A stretch of DNA of 64,000 bases from PALSA-693 sp963702305 (GTDB lineage: Bacteria; Actinomycetota; Acidimicrobiia; Acidimicrobiales; Palsa-688), in NCBI GenBank assembly GCA_963702305.1, contig CAVPBX010000002.1, forward strand, positions 62,001-126,000, given 5' to 3'. A model generated the notes under the pieces. That model searched no databases and was not told the origin of the DNA. It saw nothing but the letters and a program-made list of their open reading frames with translations. Both the position numbers and the translations under genes were made by a program. Of the stretch, positions 37,902 through 47,042 are shown piece by piece; the stretch's first letter is position 1; each line of letters opens with the position of its first letter.

Positions 37902-39455
37902 ATGGTCTCGGCCCGGCGCCCGCTCGCGGCGGTCGTCGCAGCCGTGTTGACCGGGTCGTTGCTGGCCGCGTGCGGTGGTGGCGGCGGTCGGCCGAGCAGC
38001 TCGCCAACCACGGTGGCTCGACCCTCGACCCTGCCGCCCGGCACCGCCCCGTCGCCGCCGGCGCCTCCTCGGGCATCCGTGCAGTGGTCGTCGTGCCAGG
38101 GCTCGGCCGGGCCCAAGGGGTACGACTGCGCCACGGTCATGGTGCCCCGCAATCCCACGCACCCCGACGGGACCACGATCGGCATGGCCCTCGATCGGCA
38201 CCGGGCGACCGGGGCGAAGGTGGGGTCGTTGCTGGTCAACCCCGGCGGCCCCGGGGCCTCCGGCGTGGACGGGCTGCCCGACCTGGTCGCCCACATGCCC
38301 GCCAGCCTGCTGGCCCGCTTCGACGTGGTGGGGTTCGACCCTCCGGGGGTGGCCCGCACCGCCCCGATCACCTGCCTGGACAGCGCCGGCCTGGCCCAGT
38401 ACTTCCACGTCGACCCGGCCCCGCCGACTCCCGCCGGGCTGGCGGCCCTGGTGGCTACCGACCGGACGTTCGCGGCCGGCTGCCAGGCCCGCAGCGGCGC
38501 CGAGCTGCCCTACGTGAGCACCGTCGACGCGGCCGAGGACCTGGACCTGGTCCGGGCCGCGCTGGGCGACAGCAAGCTCACCTATCTGGGGTTCTCCTAC
38601 GGCACCCTGCTGGGCGCCACCTACGCCGGTCTCTTTCCCACCCACGTGCGGGCCATGGTGCTCGACGGGGCCCTGGACCCGGCGCTGCCGACCATCGACC
38701 AGCTCGACCAGCAGGCCGCGAGCATCGACGGTCAGCTGCAGCTGTTCTTCCGCACCTGCGCCCAGCAGACCTCGTGTCCGTGGCGGCCGGCCGGCGACCC
38801 CACGGCGGCCTTCGAGGCGCTGGTGGCGAAGGTCCGGGCGACCCCCCTGCCAGCGCAGCACACGGCCCGCACCGTCGGTCCCGCGGAGCTGCTCTACGGC
38901 ACCGCAGTCACCCTCTACTCCACGGCCTCCTGGAACGACCTGGCCTACGCGCTCGCAGGCCGCCAGCAAGGGCGACGGCACCGACTATCTGACCCTCTTC
39001 GACCTCTACACCGGCCGGCGGAGCGATGGCTCGTACAACAACCTCTTCGAGGCCAACGCGGCCATCAACTGCCTCGACGCCCCGGCCCCCTCACTGGCGG
39101 CCATCACCGCGGCGGCGCCGGGCGCGGAGGCCGCCGCCCCCATTTTCGGGCTTGCAGAATCTCGACAGTGAGGCGACCTGTTCGGTCTGGCCGGTGCCGG
39201 CGACCGGTCGCATCGGACCGATCTCGGCCGCCAGGATCGCCGCCGATCGTGGTGGTGGGCAGCACCGGCGATCCGATCACCCCGTACCACTGGGCCCAGT
39301 CACTGGCGGGGGAGCTGTCCCACGGGGTCCTGCTCACCCGGGTGGGCGACGGCCACACCGGCTACGAGAGCAGTTCGTGCGTCCGCCAAGCCGTCGACCA
39401 GTACCTGATCACGCTGGCCCCGCCGCCGGCGGGGACCCGCTGCGCCAGCAACTAA
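37902..39455 (+). CDS. Lipoprotein alpha/beta hydrolase, tripeptidyl aminopeptidase (TAP)-like, frameshifted
   Basis: About 517 residues. The lipobox LLAAC (about residues 20-24) predicts a surface lipoprotein. Oxyanion motif LVNPGGPGASG, nucleophile Ser in GFSYGTLLGATYAG, Asp in GSTGDPITPY and His in VGDGHTGYESS form the triad. The C-terminal TAP-like domain carries the last two. Between about 38,958 and 39,240 the frame is disturbed by compensating indels; other frames give SKGDGTDYLTLFDLYTG and INCLDAPAPS. It is likely an exported peptidase or esterase. The M20 peptidase is divergently transcribed from the same 46-bp gap. Confidence 0.87.
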   Translation: MVSARRPLAAVVAAVLTGSLLAACGGGGGRPSSSPTTVARPSTLPPGTAPSPPAPPRASVQWSSCQGSAGPKGYDCATVMVPRNPTHPDGTTIGMALDRHRATGAKVGSLLVNPGGPGASGVDGLPDLVAHMPASLLARFDVVGFDPPGVARTAPITCLDSAGLAQYFHVDPAPPTPAGLAALVATDRTFAAGCQARSGAELPYVSTVDAAEDLDLVRAALGDSKLTYLGFSYGTLLGATYAGLFPTHVRAMVLDGALDPALPTIDQLDQQAASIDGQLQLFFRTCAQQTSCPWRPAGDPTAAFEALVAKVRATPLPAQHTARTVGPAELLYGTAVTLYSTASWNDLAYALAGRQQGRRHRLSDPLRPLHRPAERWLVQQPLRGQRGHQLPRRPGPLTGGHHRGGAGRGGRRPHFRACRISTVRRPVRSGRCRRPVASDRSRPPGSPPIVVVGSTGDPITPYHWAQSLAGELSHGVLLTRVGDGHTGYESSSCVRQAVDQYLITLAPPPAGTRCASN

Positions 39456-39666
39456 CCGGCGCGGGGGGCGGCCGGCGGCCGCGTGGGCGTGGGGAGCACC
39501 GTTCGTTCGACGGACGTCGCACCTGGTGGCGGCCTTCTTCGAGGCTGCTGGGTCGTGTCGCCCGGGTCCGAGCGTCAGTTGGCTGCCACTGGGTGCGACC
39601 CGTGTCGAACGGACGTTGGAGGTGTCGAATGTCACCGCCGCGCCGCGGCCCGGCCAGACTGGGGCC

Positions 39667-41097
39667 ATGACCGCGGCGCTGATCCGGGACCTGCAGGCGG
39701 CCCTTGGCGCGGCGCGGGTGCGGGCCGAGCCGACCGAGCTGGGCCTGTACCGGCGCGACGCCTCCATGATCACCGGCGACCCGGCGGTGGTGTGCTTCCC
39801 GACCACCACGGCCGAGGTGGTTGCGGTGGTGGAGGTCTGCCGGCAGCACGACCGGCCCTTCCTGCCTCGGGGTTCGGGCACGGGACTGGCCGGCGGGGCC
39901 ACCCCGGCGGGCGCCGTCCCGCCCGTGGTGGTGGTGACCACCAAGATGGACCGCATCCTCGAGGTCGATCCCGACCAGCGCCTGGCCTGGGTGCAGCCGG
40001 GGGTGCTCAACCTGGACCTGTCCCGGGCCGTCGCCCCCCTCGGGCTGCACTTCGCCCCGGACCCCTCGAGCCAGCAGTCCTGTTCGGTCGGCGGCAACCT
40101 GGCCAACAACTCGGGCGGCCCGCACTGCTTGCTGTACGGCGTCACCAGCGCCCACATCCTGGCCGTCGAAGTGGTCCTCCCCGACGGGACGGTGGTCGTG
40201 CTCGGCGGCGTCGACCCTGAGCCCGACGGCCTGGATCTGCGCGGCGCCTTCGTCGGCAGCGAGGGCACGATGGGCATCGCCACCCGGATTGCCGTGCGCC
40301 TGATCCCGTTGCCGCCGACGACGGCCACCCTGCTGGCCGACTTCTCCACCATGACCGATGCCGCCGCCGCCGTGACCGGCGTCATCGGCGCGGGGATCGT
40401 CCCCGCCGCGCTCGAGATGATGGACGCCGCCATCGTCGAAGTGGTCGAGGCCTACGTGCACGCCGGCTTCCCGACCGACGCCGCCGCGGTGCTCCTGGTC
40501 GAGCTCGAGGGTCTGGCCGCCGGCGTGGCCGAACAGACCCGGCAGGTCCGGGAGGTCCTCTTCGCGTTCGGTGCCGGCGACGTGCGCGGTCGCGGGCTCG
40601 GCGGGGAGCGGGCCCTGTGGTGGAAGGGGCGGAAGTCGGCCTTCGGGGCCGTCGCCCGCATCGCGCCCAACTACTACCTGCACGACTGCGTGGTGCCCCG
40701 GACCCGCCTGGTCGAGGTCCTCACCGAGGTCGGCCGCATCGCGGCCCGCCACCAACTGATCCTCGGCAACGTGTTCCACGCCGGCGACGGCAATCTGCAT
40801 CCCCTCATCGTCTTCGACCGCCGGGTGCCCGGCGTCCTGGACCGAGTGCTCGCCGCCGGACAGGAGATCATCGCCGCCTGCGTGGCCGCCGGGGGGACGC
40901 TGTCGGGCGAGCACGGCATCGGCTTGGAGAAACGCGACGCCATGCCGCTGGTCTTCAGCGCCGCCGACCTCGAAGCCCAACAGTGGCTGCGCCAGTCGTT
41001 CGACCCAGCCGGGCGATGCAACCCCGAGAAGGTCCTGCCCCGCGGCGGGTCGCGTTGCGGTGACCTGGCCGCCCTCCCCGAGGGCGCCTGGGTGTGA
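39667..41097 (+). CDS. glcD: Glycolate oxidase FAD subunit
   Basis: 476 residues from ATG 39667. The PCMH FAD-binding motif PRGSGTGLAGGATP (about 62-75), PDPSSQQSCSVGGNLANNSGG (split by the FAD loop), GSEGTMGIATRI, and the C-terminal VFHAGDGNLHPLI and SGEHGIGLEKRDAM identify GlcD. It oxidises glycolate (or D-lactate) to the 2-keto acid. glcE overlaps by 4 nt, and glcE and glcF overlap likewise, giving a clean glcDEF operon. This enzyme is separate from the GlcD-like oxidase at 11.3 kb. Confidence 0.92.
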   Translation: MTAALIRDLQAALGAARVRAEPTELGLYRRDASMITGDPAVVCFPTTTAEVVAVVEVCRQHDRPFLPRGSGTGLAGGATPAGAVPPVVVVTTKMDRILEVDPDQRLAWVQPGVLNLDLSRAVAPLGLHFAPDPSSQQSCSVGGNLANNSGGPHCLLYGVTSAHILAVEVVLPDGTVVVLGGVDPEPDGLDLRGAFVGSEGTMGIATRIAVRLIPLPPTTATLLADFSTMTDAAAAVTGVIGAGIVPAALEMMDAAIVEVVEAYVHAGFPTDAAAVLLVELEGLAAGVAEQTRQVREVLFAFGAGDVRGRGLGGERALWWKGRKSAFGAVARIAPNYYLHDCVVPRTRLVEVLTEVGRIAARHQLILGNVFHAGDGNLHPLIVFDRRVPGVLDRVLAAGQEIIAACVAAGGTLSGEHGIGLEKRDAMPLVFSAADLEAQQWLRQSFDPAGRCNPEKVLPRGGSRCGDLAALPEGAWV

Positions 41098-42041
41098 GCA
41101 CCACCCTGCAGGGGTTCGCGACTGGGGTGGGCACGACCGACCCGGTCCGGGTTGCCGGCGGGCGGACCCAATGGGACGTCGGTGGCGAGGCGCCGGTGGG
41201 GGTGCGGGAGCTTCGGGCGCCGGCCGGGGTGATCTCCCACCAGCCGGCCGAGATGGTGGTCCGGGTGGGAGCGGGCACCCCCCTGGAGGAGCTGCGGGCC
41301 GCGCTGGCGGCCGGCGGCCAAGACGTGGCCCTGGAGGCCGACGACCCGGCGCAGGCGACCGTCGGGGGGATCCTCGCCGTCGGCCACGGTGGCTACCGCC
41401 GGCTCGGGCTGGGTCCGGTCCGCGACGCGGTGCTCGAAGTCACGGCGGTGAACTGGCGAGGCGAACTCATCCGGTCCGGGGCCCCCCTGGTCAAGAACGT
41501 GACCGGGTTCGACCTGTGCCGCCTGCTGGTCGGCTCCCTGGGTACCCTGGCCCTGCTGGGTGAAGTGGTGCTGCGCTGCCGACCCCGCCCCGAGGCCGAG
41601 TCGTGGTGGATCGCGGGCGACGTCGACCCCTTCGAGGTGGCCGCCGCCCTGTACCGGCCCCTGGCGGTGCTGTGGGACGGCACCAGCACCTGGGTGGGTC
41701 TCGCCGGCTACGCCGCGGACGTCGCCGGGCAAGCGGCCACCGTCCTCGGGTCCCGCTTCGAGCGGGCGGCCGGGCCCCCATCGCGGCCCGGACGCCAACG
41801 TCGCTCCCGGCCACCGGCTGCCCTCCGGGACCTGCCGGCCGAGGCCGGCCCCCATGGCGCCTGGTTGGCCGAGGTCGGGGTGGGCGTCGTCCACTGCAGC
41901 CCGGAGGTGGCGGCCCAACTGGCCCCGCCGCCGGCCCCTCCCGCCGCCCTCGTCGAACTGCACCGCTCCCTCAAGGCCCGCTTCGACCCCGACGGCCGGC
42001 TCAACCCCGGGCGATCGGTCCTGGCCGGGATCGGGCCGTGA
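41094..42041 (+). CDS. glcE: Glycolate oxidase FAD-binding subunit
   Basis: 315 residues from GTG 41094. A shortened FAD-binding domain is visible: VRVGAGTPLEELRAAL, ATVGGILAVGHGGYRRLGLGPVRD, VKNVTGFDLCRLLVGSLGTLALLGEV. The C-terminus HRSLKARFDPDGRLNPGR is characteristic of GlcE. It overlaps glcD and glcF by 4 nt at each end. Confidence 0.9.
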   Translation: MSTTLQGFATGVGTTDPVRVAGGRTQWDVGGEAPVGVRELRAPAGVISHQPAEMVVRVGAGTPLEELRAALAAGGQDVALEADDPAQATVGGILAVGHGGYRRLGLGPVRDAVLEVTAVNWRGELIRSGAPLVKNVTGFDLCRLLVGSLGTLALLGEVVLRCRPRPEAESWWIAGDVDPFEVAAALYRPLAVLWDGTSTWVGLAGYAADVAGQAATVLGSRFERAAGPPSRPGRQRRSRPPAALRDLPAEAGPHGAWLAEVGVGVVHCSPEVAAQLAPPPAPPAALVELHRSLKARFDPDGRLNPGRSVLAGIGP

Positions 42042-43225
42042 CGTCGGGCGTGCTCCCGGTCGACCCGGACGAGCTGGCCGCGTGCGTGGCCTGCGGGCTG
42101 TGCCTGGCCCACTGCCCTACCTACCGGGTCACCGGCGAGGAGGGCCTGTCGCCGCGAGGTCGCATCGCGGCCATGCGGGCCGTGGACGCCGGCGCCCCGG
42201 CGGACGCCACTTTCGAGCGGCTGATGACGACGTGCGTGCAGTGCCGGGCGTGTGAGACGGCCTGCCCGTCCTCGGTGCCCTTCGGGCGGCTCATGGAGGG
42301 GACCCGGGCCGCGTTGGCGCCCCGCTGCGTCCCCTGGTGGCAACGGGCCGCGTACCGGGTCCTCGGCAGCCATCGCACCTTGGTCGCCCTCTCGGCCGTC
42401 GGGGCCGTCGCCCAGCGCGCCCGGCTGGTCCCCGGGCCCCTGGCCCGCCGATTGTCGCTGCCACGGCTGCCGCTATGGCAGGCGCCATTGGCCGCCACGG
42501 GCGACGACGCCTGGCTGTTTACCGGCTGCGTCATGGACGCTTGGCAGCGCCAAGTGCATCGGGCCGCGATCGCCGTGCTGCGGGCGGTCGGGACTGGAGT
42601 AGCCCTGCCGGGTCCCGACGCGGCGTGCTGCGGGGCCCTGCACGTCCATGCCGGCCTGCACCGCGAGGCGGTGCACCTGGCCACCCGGGTGATGCGGGCC
42701 TTCCCGGGCTCGGCGCCCATCCTGGTGGACTCCGCCGGGTGCGGCGCCGCCCTCAAGGACTATGGCCATCTGCTGGGCACGCCGGAAGGCGAGCGCTTCG
42801 CGGCCCGGGTCCTTGACGTGCACGAGTGGTTGGCCGCTCGCGCCGACCGGCTCCCGGAGCCGTTGCCGGCAGCAGCCGGGGCCCGGCAGGTCCGCATCGC
42901 GGTCCAGGATCCCTGTCACCTCCGCCACGCCCAGCACTGCGAAGCTACCGTTCGGCAGGTGCTGGCACCCTACGGCGACCTCGCCGAACTCGAGGACGAA
43001 GGCCGCTGCTGCGGGGCCGGAGGCGCCTACAGCGCCCTCCAACCGAAACTGGCTGCGGACATCCGGACCCAGAAGGTGGCCGTGATCGCCGCGGCCGCCG
43101 CCGACGTGGTGGCCAGCGCCAATCCGGGTTGCGGGCTGTGGCTGGCCGCCGCCGGGGTGCCGGTGCGGCACCCCCTGGAGATCGTGGCGGCCGCCGCCGG
43201 CCTGGAGGTCGGCGATGGCCGGTGA
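42038..43225 (+). CDS. glcF: Glycolate oxidase iron-sulfur subunit
   Basis: 395 residues from GTG 42038. Two [4Fe-4S] motifs are present: CVACGLCLAHCPTY (about residues 16-29) and CVQCRACETACPSS (about 66-79). Two CCG domains follow (PDAACCGALHVHAG and DEGRCCGAGGAY), with CHLRHAQHC. It passes electrons from GlcD/E to the quinone pool. The next small gene starts inside its 3' end. Confidence 0.92.
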   Translation: MTSGVLPVDPDELAACVACGLCLAHCPTYRVTGEEGLSPRGRIAAMRAVDAGAPADATFERLMTTCVQCRACETACPSSVPFGRLMEGTRAALAPRCVPWWQRAAYRVLGSHRTLVALSAVGAVAQRARLVPGPLARRLSLPRLPLWQAPLAATGDDAWLFTGCVMDAWQRQVHRAAIAVLRAVGTGVALPGPDAACCGALHVHAGLHREAVHLATRVMRAFPGSAPILVDSAGCGAALKDYGHLLGTPEGERFAARVLDVHEWLAARADRLPEPLPAAAGARQVRIAVQDPCHLRHAQHCEATVRQVLAPYGDLAELEDEGRCCGAGGAYSALQPKLAADIRTQKVAVIAAAAADVVASANPGCGLWLAAAGVPVRHPLEIVAAAAGLEVGDGR

Positions 43226-43427
43226 GTTCGAGGACATCCGGCGACGCTTGCAGGAGATCTCCGAGGAGCTGGCCGATCTGGCCATCGAGCGGCTGCGGGA
43301 GTCGATCGACGCCGGCGGGGTGGAGTTGCCCGTCGACGAGCGGCGGCTGACCCGGGCCCGCCGGGCGGTGGAGAAGGCCGCGGCGATCCTGGCCGAACCG
43401 GACGACGCCGATCGTCTGGAACGCTGA
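43215..43427 (+). CDS. Small helical protein after glcF
   Basis: 70 residues from ATG 43215, overlapping the glcF end by 11 nt. The sequence EDIRRRLQEISEELADLAIERLRE is a strongly charged amphipathic helix, likely a coiled coil, and RRLTRARRAVEKAAAIL is a second helix. It belongs to the glc operon by overlap. Function unknown. Confidence 0.65.
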   Translation: MAGEFEDIRRRLQEISEELADLAIERLRESIDAGGVELPVDERRLTRARRAVEKAAAILAEPDDADRLER

Positions 43428-43473
43428 TCACCATGGCGCGCGCCGCAGACCGTCCGCGGGAAGGGAAGGACGC

Positions 43474-44055
43474 ATGCGGGTAGGACGCACGGTTGCGGCG
43501 GCCGGTTTGGTCCTGGTGCTGCTCGCCGGCTGCGGCAAGTCGACGACGACGTCGACGCCGGCCACCAGCGGGCCGGCGCCCGCCACCACCGCCTCGGGCT
43601 CGGCGAGCACCTGCCCGACGACGGAGACCGTGAACCTGGCGAAGACGAAGTTCGTGCTGCACGCCGGACTGGCGTCCGGGGCCTTCTACCACTGGATCTA
43701 CCAGCCGTTCCGATCCGGAGCCTTCCGATCCGGCGGGATCAGTCGGTTGGGGGCCATCGTGAAGGCCGGGCTGGCCGCGGCCTTCGTCGTCCACGAGTTG
43801 CGGCAGGCCAAAGTGGACGCCGCCGGCGACCCGACGCTCTGCAAGGTGGTGATCGCCCCGCTGGTGGCGGTCGACGACGCCATCGGCCGCGTCGTTTCGA
43901 GGATCAGAGGAGGCGACCCATCCGCCAGCGACCTCAACCCCGTCGACCAGGGCTTCACCAACCTCAAGCAGCAGTCGGCATCGAGCGGGGCGCCAGTGAC
44001 CGACCAGACTCCCACCGCGGCCCAGTTGGCGAACCCGTCGAGTACTGGTGGTTGA
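43474..44055 (+). CDS. Lipoprotein of unknown function
   Basis: 193 residues from ATG 43474, preceded by GGGAAGGGAAGG. The signal with lipobox LLAGC (about residues 16-20) and a Thr/Ser/Pro-rich linker is followed by a hydrophobic folded part (LASGAFYHWIYQPF, VKAGLAAAFVVHELRQA). The repeat FRSGA-FRSGG is encoded by a 15-bp tandem duplication (about 43,708-43,737). It is convergent with the GH3/repeat gene. I do not recognise the family. Confidence 0.75.
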   Translation: MRVGRTVAAAGLVLVLLAGCGKSTTTSTPATSGPAPATTASGSASTCPTTETVNLAKTKFVLHAGLASGAFYHWIYQPFRSGAFRSGGISRLGAIVKAGLAAAFVVHELRQAKVDAAGDPTLCKVVIAPLVAVDDAIGRVVSRIRGGDPSASDLNPVDQGFTNLKQQSASSGAPVTDQTPTAAQLANPSSTGG

Positions 44056-44084
44056 CCCCGGCCGGCGGCCAGCCGCACCCCGTC

Positions 44085-44103
44085 GGCGCCCGGGTCAGGC
44101 GCC
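44085..44103. terminator. Possible bidirectional terminator between convergent genes
   Basis: GGCGCC-CGGGTCA-GGCGCC forms a 6-bp stem with a 7-nt loop across the stop of the GH3/repeat gene. There is no T-tract. Weak evidence. Confidence 0.3.
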
Positions 44104-45954
44104 CGACCCGTAGAACCGAGCGTCACCGAAGGTGAAGATGCCGCCGTCTGCGGCGACCAGCCAGTAGCCGCCCCCGGTGGGCGTGGCGGCCATGCCGACG
44201 ACGGGCCGGACCAGCCGGAGATTGCCGGTGGAGCCGTGGAAGCGGGCGTTGCCGAAGCTGAAGATGCCGCCATCGGACGCCACCAGCCAGTAGCCGGCCC
44301 CGTTTGTGGTCCGAGCCATGCCGACGACGGGCCGGTTGAGGCGGAGGTTGCCGGTGGAGCCGTGGAAGCGGGCGTTGCCGAAGCTGAAGACGCCGCCGTC
44401 CGCGGCGACCAGCCAGTAGCCGGCGCCGGTGGGGGTGGCGGCCATGCCGACGACGGGCTGGTTGAGGCGGAGGTTGCCGGTGGACCCCTGAAAGCGGGCG
44501 TCGCCGAAGGAGAACACCCCGCCGTCCGATGCCACCAGCCAGTAACCGTGGCCGGTGGGGGTGGCGGCCATGCCGACGATGGGCTGGTTGAGGCGGAGGT
44601 TGCCGGTGGACCCGTAGAAGTGGGCGTCGCCGAAGCTGAAGACGCCGCCGTCCGATGCCACCAGCCAGTAGCCGGCGCCGGTGGGGGTGCCGGCCATGCC
44701 GACGACGGGCCGGGTCAGGGCCGTCCCCGCGACCGACCCCATTGCCTTCGCCGCGCCGAAGGCGCTGATACTCCCGCCGCTGGACGCCATCCAGTAACCG
44801 TCGCCCTGGGGCCGCGCCGCCATGCTCACGGTCGGGCAGGTGGCGATTCCCTTGCCGGCCAGGATGCGGGCGACGGACGCGTCGACGGCGGCCAGGGAGA
44901 GCCGGCCGGTGGTGACGGCCTGGGTGAGGGCGCCGGCCGTCGCCGACCATTGACTGGCGTCGATCATGGCCATGTCCGCCCCGGCCGCGATGGCCTGCAC
45001 TGCGGCGGCGGATTGTGAGAAGCCGGCCTGGGCGATGGCGCCGGCAGCCAGGTCGTCGGTGATGGCCACCCCGCCAAAGCCGAGGGTGCTGCGCAGCAGG
45101 TGGTAGGTCGCGGGGGCGAGGCTGGCGGGAGTGCTCCCGGTCAAGCCGGGCACCATCGGGTGGCCCACCATGACCACGGGGACCCCGGCGGCGATGGCCT
45201 GGGCGAAGGGGATGAGGTCGTCGCCTTGCAGCTGCGACAGGGGCGGATCGGTCGCCGGACCGAGATCGGTGTTGGCGCTGGCGTGCCCGAGACCGGGGAA
45301 GTGCTTGGCGACGGGGATGATGCCGCCGGCGCGCAGCCCGTTGGTGTAGGCGATCCCGTAGCTCGCGGCCACCTGGCCGTTCTCGCTGAAGGAGCGGTAG
45401 TTCTCGCCGGCCACGGTGTTGTTGGGGTTGGCGGTGTCGAGAACCGGGGCCAGGTCCATGGTGATGCCGAGCGCCCGCATGGCAGACCCATGGCCGGCCA
45501 TGACCGACTGCACCTGGCCGGGTGTCCACTGGGCGGCCATCTGGCGGGGTGACGGCAGGGGCCCGACGACGTTGGCGAGCCGGGCGATGGGGCCGCCCTC
45601 CTCGTCGGTCGACATCCACGGGACCACTTGCGCGTGGCCCGCGGCCGCCGCGGTCAGCCCGGCCAGGCCGGACCGGATCGCCGGGCCCGAGCCCGCCGCG
45701 GGTTGGCCGAACAGCACGAATCCGCCGACGCCAGCGGCGGCCATCGGCACCGAGGCGCCCAGGTCGGAAAACTGGCCGCTGACCATGATCAGCTGCTCGA
45801 CCCGTTGCGAGAGTGGCCACGACGACAGCGGGGCGGTGCATCCCGCCACGGCCGCGGTCGTGACCGGGGCGGCACCTGCGGGCGGTACCGACCAAGGTGC
45901 GCCGGCCCCCACCAGGCCGACGGCGCCGACGAGGCCGGCGGTGAGCATCGCCAC
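44095..45954 (-). CDS. Secreted GH3-family (NagZ-like) protein with C-terminal GYWL repeats
   Basis: About 619 residues if GTG 45954 is used. ATG 45948 or a GTG further upstream, inside the 46.0-kb hairpin, is possible and would give a more basic n-region. The signal is MLTAGLVGAVGLVGAGAPW, then PAGA. The GH3 domain (about residues 45-370) has MSTDEEGGPIARL, the substrate-binding KHFPGLGHASANTD motif, and ITDDLAAGAI with the catalytic Asp. These resemble beta-N-acetylglucosaminidases acting on peptidoglycan. Six 42-residue repeats follow (GYWLVASDGGVFSFGDAHFY type), the first degenerate. The same module occurs in the 3D-domain protein at 8.3 kb. Confidence 0.85.
   Translation of the reverse strand: MAMLTAGLVGAVGLVGAGAPWSVPPAGAAPVTTAAVAGCTAPLSSWPLSQRVEQLIMVSGQFSDLGASVPMAAAGVGGFVLFGQPAAGSGPAIRSGLAGLTAAAAGHAQVVPWMSTDEEGGPIARLANVVGPLPSPRQMAAQWTPGQVQSVMAGHGSAMRALGITMDLAPVLDTANPNNTVAGENYRSFSENGQVAASYGIAYTNGLRAGGIIPVAKHFPGLGHASANTDLGPATDPPLSQLQGDDLIPFAQAIAAGVPVVMVGHPMVPGLTGSTPASLAPATYHLLRSTLGFGGVAITDDLAAGAIAQAGFSQSAAAVQAIAAGADMAMIDASQWSATAGALTQAVTTGRLSLAAVDASVARILAGKGIATCPTVSMAARPQGDGYWMASSGGSISAFGAAKAMGSVAGTALTRPVVGMAGTPTGAGYWLVASDGGVFSFGDAHFYGSTGNLRLNQPIVGMAATPTGHGYWLVASDGGVFSFGDARFQGSTGNLRLNQPVVGMAATPTGAGYWLVAADGGVFSFGNARFHGSTGNLRLNRPVVGMARTTNGAGYWLVASDGGIFSFGNARFHGSTGNLRLVRPVVGMAATPTGGGYWLVAADGGIFTFGDARFYGSGA
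44107..44839 (-). repeat. 126-bp repeats inside the GH3 gene
   Basis: Five clear units spaced 126 bp apart plus one degenerate unit encode the 42-residue module. The copies differ by many substitutions, in contrast to the nearly identical copies at 8.7-9.3 kb. Confidence 0.85.
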
Positions 45955-46005
45955 GACTCGCCGGCCCGGAGGGCGCCGGCCGTCGATTCTCTGGAAGATT
46001 CCGAC

Positions 46006-46050
46006 TCTTCGGTACGGACGCGACACTGACTGTCGCGTCCGTACCGAAGA
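46006..46050. other. Perfect 20-bp inverted repeat with a 5-nt loop
   Basis: Arms 46006-46025 and 46031-46050 are exact complements around CTGAC; the inner part of the arm is GGTACGGACGCGAC. It lies between the etfB stop (46101) and the GH3 gene. It may end the long operon, but it has no T-run, and a GTG inside the second arm is in frame with the GH3 gene. A palindromic operator or mobile-element remnant is possible. Confidence 0.75.
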
Positions 46051-46100
46051 CGACAGATGTTCCAAAGAGTTCCGGTAGTTGCCCGGCGTGGCTCGGAGTC

Positions 46101-47042
46101 TCACTCGTCCTCCCGGTATCGGTGGCGGCGCAAATAGTCGAGCAGTTCGTCGGCGGCGCCGTCCGGATCGAGGGGACCGACGATCCGGGGCGGGTCGTGG
46201 GCCACCAGCGCCCCGGTCAGGGCCAACAGGCGGTCGTGGGTGGTGCCGGGGGGTGGCGCGACCACCTTGGTGCGGGGCCGGTAGGGGCGGGGCGGTCCGG
46301 CGTGGCGGCCGGTCTGCCGAGGCCGGTCCGGGCCGGGCCGGGCCGGGCCGGTCGCGGCGACGGGGATGACCGCGTCCGCGGCCGCCATCGCGGCGGCAAG
46401 CGACGCCCGCCGCAGCCGCACCCCCGCCGCTTCGACCGAGATGACGGCGGGGGGCGAGAGGCGGAGTCGTTGCCGCCAGCCCCCGTCGAGGCGGCGATCG
46501 CCCACCAGGCCGCCGGCGTCGACCTGCAGCGACACCAGGCCCAGCCCCTGCTGGGCCCCGAGGTGGTGGGCCAGCAGGGCCGGGACGGCGCCCGTGCCCC
46601 GCAGGCTGGCCCGGTCGCCGCACACCACCAGGGCCGCTGTCCCCAGGCTGGCGATGCCGGCGGCCAGGGCGCGAGCCAGGGCGTCGGGGTCGCCGGCCAG
46701 GGCCGCGGCCGGGACGAGCTCGGGTTCGGGCCCGCCGGCCGCCTCGTCAGCGCCCCAGGGAATCCGCAGGGCGCCCGCGCCGAGGGCGAGCGCCTGGCGC
46801 AGGCCGGCCTCCACGGACGGGGGTCCGGCCGCCACCGCGACCACCCGCCCGCCCCAGGCGGCGCCGGCTCGGAGGGCGTGTTCGAGGGCGGCCGTGTCGG
46901 GTGGTGAAAGGTCGGCCCGCCGCGGGTCGACGCGCACTTCCGCGCTGAGCAGATCGACGTCGGGACGCAGATCGGCCGGGGCCAGGCAGGCGACGACGAG
47001 CGGCTCAGCCGCGCCGGCCGACTCTTTTTCCTCGTCAACCAC
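46101..47042 (-). CDS. etfB: Electron transfer flavoprotein beta subunit, mycofactocin-associated type
   Basis: 313 residues from GTG 47042, overlapping the fixX stop by 8 nt. EtfB landmarks are PPDTAALEHALRAG, the VEAGLRQALALGAG nucleotide loop, and GDRASLRGTGAVPALLAHHLG, which takes the place of the usual G.Q..D...GQ.P..LA..LG. It is longer than standard EtfB (about 260) and divergent, as expected of the ETF paralogues found near mycofactocin systems (family assignment from memory). It forms a heterodimer with EtfA and carries electrons to FixC. It is placed last in the operon, away from etfA, which is unusual. Confidence 0.8.
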   Translation of the reverse strand: MVDEEKESAGAAEPLVVACLAPADLRPDVDLLSAEVRVDPRRADLSPPDTAALEHALRAGAAWGGRVVAVAAGPPSVEAGLRQALALGAGALRIPWGADEAAGGPEPELVPAAALAGDPDALARALAAGIASLGTAALVVCGDRASLRGTGAVPALLAHHLGAQQGLGLVSLQVDAGGLVGDRRLDGGWRQRLRLSPPAVISVEAAGVRLRRASLAAAMAAADAVIPVAATGPARPGPDRPRQTGRHAGPPRPYRPRTKVVAPPPGTTHDRLLALTGALVAHDPPRIVGPLDPDGAADELLDYLRRHRYREDE

